Positions 62,772 through 64,000 of a DNA stretch of 64,000 nt are shown in pieces. The DNA is from Chryseobacterium sp. 6424 (GTDB lineage Bacteria; Bacteroidota; Bacteroidia; Flavobacteriales; Weeksellaceae). Both the position numbers and the translations under genes were made by a program. The stretch spans positions 62,001-126,000 of the forward strand of contig NZ_CP023540.1 of assembly GCF_003692615.1 (NCBI RefSeq), written 5' to 3'. The notes beneath the pieces were generated by a model. The model was not told where the DNA came from, searched no databases, and saw only the letters and a list, made by a program, of their open reading frames with translations. Each line of letters starts with the position of its first letter. Position 1 is the first letter of the stretch.

Positions 62772-63243
62772 TATAGTTGAAACAAACGATTATCGCGTCA
62801 TCATCTACCCGGCATCGCGACCTTTTACAGCTAAAGAAAGTAAAGTGATCACCGAGAAATTGTACGACTTCCTTTCCACTTGGGCTGCGCATGGCAAGCC
62901 ACTTTCCTCAAGTTTCAAGATAGAGAAGAACCAGTTCATTGTCGTATGTGTAGATGAAGAGAAAGAGGTAGCTTCAGGATGTTCCATTGATGCTTTAGGC
63001 GCCATCATGCGCGAGATTGAGCAAGAGTTTAGCCTTGGCCTTTTTGACCGTATGAAAGCCAGTTTCGTAGAGAACGGAGAAGTGAAGACGATGAAACTAC
63101 AAGATTTCAAAAAAGGTTTGAAATCAGGTAAAATCCCAAAAAACATTGAGGTTTTTGATTTTTCAAAGAATACCTATATTGCCTTTTTAAGCGATTTCCT
63201 GCTTCCACTGAACCGCAGTTGGGCTGGGATATACGCAGAATAA
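62752..63243 (+). CDS. Conserved small soluble protein (often mis-named ABC transporter ATPase)
   Basis: 163 aa without signal or membrane segment. The sequence YRVIIYPASRPFTAKESK, SSFKIEKNQFIVVCVDEEKEVASGCSIDALG and LGLFDRMKASF is familiar from flavobacterial proteins labelled ABC transporter ATPase, yet it has no Walker motifs, so that label is unfounded. The Cys in ASGCSIDA is conserved in what I recall. Overlaps the 58-aa gene and ends the operon, followed by a strong terminator. Confidence 0.88.
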   Translation: MKIEESNIVETNDYRVIIYPASRPFTAKESKVITEKLYDFLSTWAAHGKPLSSSFKIEKNQFIVVCVDEEKEVASGCSIDALGAIMREIEQEFSLGLFDRMKASFVENGEVKTMKLQDFKKGLKSGKIPKNIEVFDFSKNTYIAFLSDFLLPLNRSWAGIYAE

Positions 63244-63265
63244 AGAAACTTACCGAAGAAATAAC

Positions 63266-63303
63266 AGCCCTTTTAAAGTATGAAGCTTTAAAAGGGCTTT
63301 TTA
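63266..63303 (+). terminator. Terminator of the mlaD-Fe-S operon
   Basis: AGCCCTTTTAAAG (63266-63278) / CTTTAAAAGGGCT (63286-63298), perfect 13-bp arms with a T run. Confidence 0.9.
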
Positions 63304-63307
63304 TTGC

Positions 63308-63315
63308 TATTTTTG
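63308..63315 (+). promoter_or_regulatory. Promoter -7 box of the glycosyltransferase gene
   Basis: TATTTTTG; the ATG at 63322 is only about 3 nt from the expected start site. Confidence 0.45.
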
Positions 63316-63321
63316 TACAGG

Positions 63322-64000
63322 ATGCAGAAAATTCTATTTCTTACCACCGCGCACACTTACCAAGATGACAGGATTTTTTTTCATCAGGCAAAAGAATTGG
63401 CTGCCCATGGGTTTACAGTGAAAATATGTAGCCTTTCATCAGAGTTTCAGGGTGAATCGGATGGTATTTTAATCGAGTCTTATGATATTCTGCACCAGTC
63501 GCCGCATGTTAAGAAAAGCGTTTTTCAAAGGATCTGTGCGGCTTTCGTACCAGATCTTGTTATCGCTTCCGAACCTTTAGCCGTTATTTCGGTAGCGAAA
63601 TATTGTAAACAACATCACATCAAGCTGATATATGATGTGACTGAATGGTATCCTTCCAAGCGGATGCTGGCTCCGTACCGGTCTTTTTTAAAGGTTTTTC
63701 AATTCTTCAAATTTTTAAATATTCAGCTTTACGCAGGATTCCTGAGCAGCCATTTTATATTTGGTGAGCAGACGAAAATGTTTCCGTTGTCATCATTTTT
63801 CTTCTTTAAGTCACATATCATTCTTCCTTACTATCCTTCACAGGAATATGTAAGACCGGCAGTTAAGGAATTGAATACTAATCAGTTAAAGCTTTGTTAT
63901 ACAGGCGTTTTTTCTAAAGAGAAAGGTATTGGTAATTTCCTGAAAGCCGCGGATTGTTTACAGAAGGAGAAACCAGAACTTCAGTTGTCGCTCCTGTTGA
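63322..64000 (+). CDS. Glycosyltransferase (GT4-like), cut by window edge
   Basis: 226 codons are present, starting at ATG 63322 just after a terminator. The N-terminal Rossmann half reads MQKILFLTTAHTYQDDRI, then AKELAAHGFTVKICSL. The ADP-glucose-like GT-B pattern continues with IASEPLAVISVAKYC, LIYDVTEWYPSK, and the inter-domain LCYTGVFSKEKGIGNFLKAA, where a second Rossmann domain begins. It probably adds sugars to a surface polysaccharide or lipid. The C-terminal half lies outside. Confidence 0.85.
   Translation, partial: MQKILFLTTAHTYQDDRIFFHQAKELAAHGFTVKICSLSSEFQGESDGILIESYDILHQSPHVKKSVFQRICAAFVPDLVIASEPLAVISVAKYCKQHHIKLIYDVTEWYPSKRMLAPYRSFLKVFQFFKFLNIQLYAGFLSSHFIFGEQTKMFPLSSFFFFKSHIILPYYPSQEYVRPAVKELNTNQLKLCYTGVFSKEKGIGNFLKAADCLQKEKPELQLSLLL

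Noticed and set aside
1..64000. tRNA, rRNA and CRISPR arrays
   Set aside because: I looked for tRNA T-arm motifs, long conserved rRNA segments and regularly spaced repeats and saw none; a covariance-model search would settle it.
1..64000. Phage, toxin-antitoxin or defence island
   Set aside because: No integrase, transposase, restriction, nuclease-effector or toxin-like gene was recognised; all genes of appreciable length fit housekeeping or envelope families.

Overview
The window is ordinary chromosomal DNA of a Bacteroidota bacterium, class Flavobacteriia, most likely a Chryseobacterium-like member of the Weeksellaceae. The reasons are lineage-typical proteins (type III glutamine synthetase, DUF3078, DUF885, DUF4251, DUF6122 and DUF6909 families), a moderate GC content, few Shine-Dalgarno sequences, and many copies of the Bacteroidota promoter box TAnnTTTG, often with a TTG about 18-24 nt upstream. 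I see no rRNA, tRNA, CRISPR array, prophage or insertion sequence. Both ends of the window cut genes (folC on the left, a glycosyltransferase on the right).

Layout. 1-2109: exbB-exbD-tonB-folC operon on the minus strand. 2198-8496: an acidic hypothetical protein, a DUF885 lipoprotein, a four-PAS histidine kinase with a single-domain response regulator, endonuclease III and a Bcp peroxiredoxin. 8497-16961: sufS, glyQS, a small hypothetical protein, comM/yifB, a DUF3078 protein, a rhomboid protease and dprA. 17147-23983: gdhA, a cysteine-cluster protein, a group III truncated haemoglobin, a Ca2+/H+ antiporter, the hflX-alkD-DUF6122 operon, a SemiSWEET and a GNAT acetyltransferase. 24061-27967: hemA-hemC-hemD-hemE. 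28220-33868: the complete cell-elongation operon mreB-mreC-mreD-mrdA(PBP2)-rodA. 34032-41873: an NlpC/P60 lipoprotein, glutamine synthetase III, a DUF6909 protein, an M1 peptidase and coaX. 42007-47488: tadA, a TonB-C-like protein, a SufT-like protein, an exonuclease, a cytochrome c lipoprotein, meaB, a DUF4251 lipoprotein, an M48 peptidase and a small membrane protein. 47523-54319: minus-strand run pgi-folD-queE-sugar transferase-mlaE-mlaF-outer-membrane protein. 54549-56971: lon, which carries a -1 frameshift in its Walker A motif. 57192-63243: a PpiD-like foldase, then an operon of mlaD, two Fe-S proteins, a tiny membrane protein and a conserved small protein.

How it fits together: most of the window serves the cell envelope (TonB energisation, Mre/PBP2/RodA elongation, Mla lipid transport, periplasmic foldase and peptidases) plus core metabolism (haem, glutamate/glutamine, folate, Fe-S assembly, pantothenate). 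No clearly new multi-gene system stands out. The points most worth a second look are the lon frameshift, the nucleoside-phosphorylase-like domain in the DUF6909 protein and the palindrome over its promoter, operator-like repeats in front of gdhA and mreB, a small family of intergenic hairpin repeats sharing conserved end blocks, several predicted leaderless transcripts, and the Fe-S electron-transfer operon headed by mlaD.
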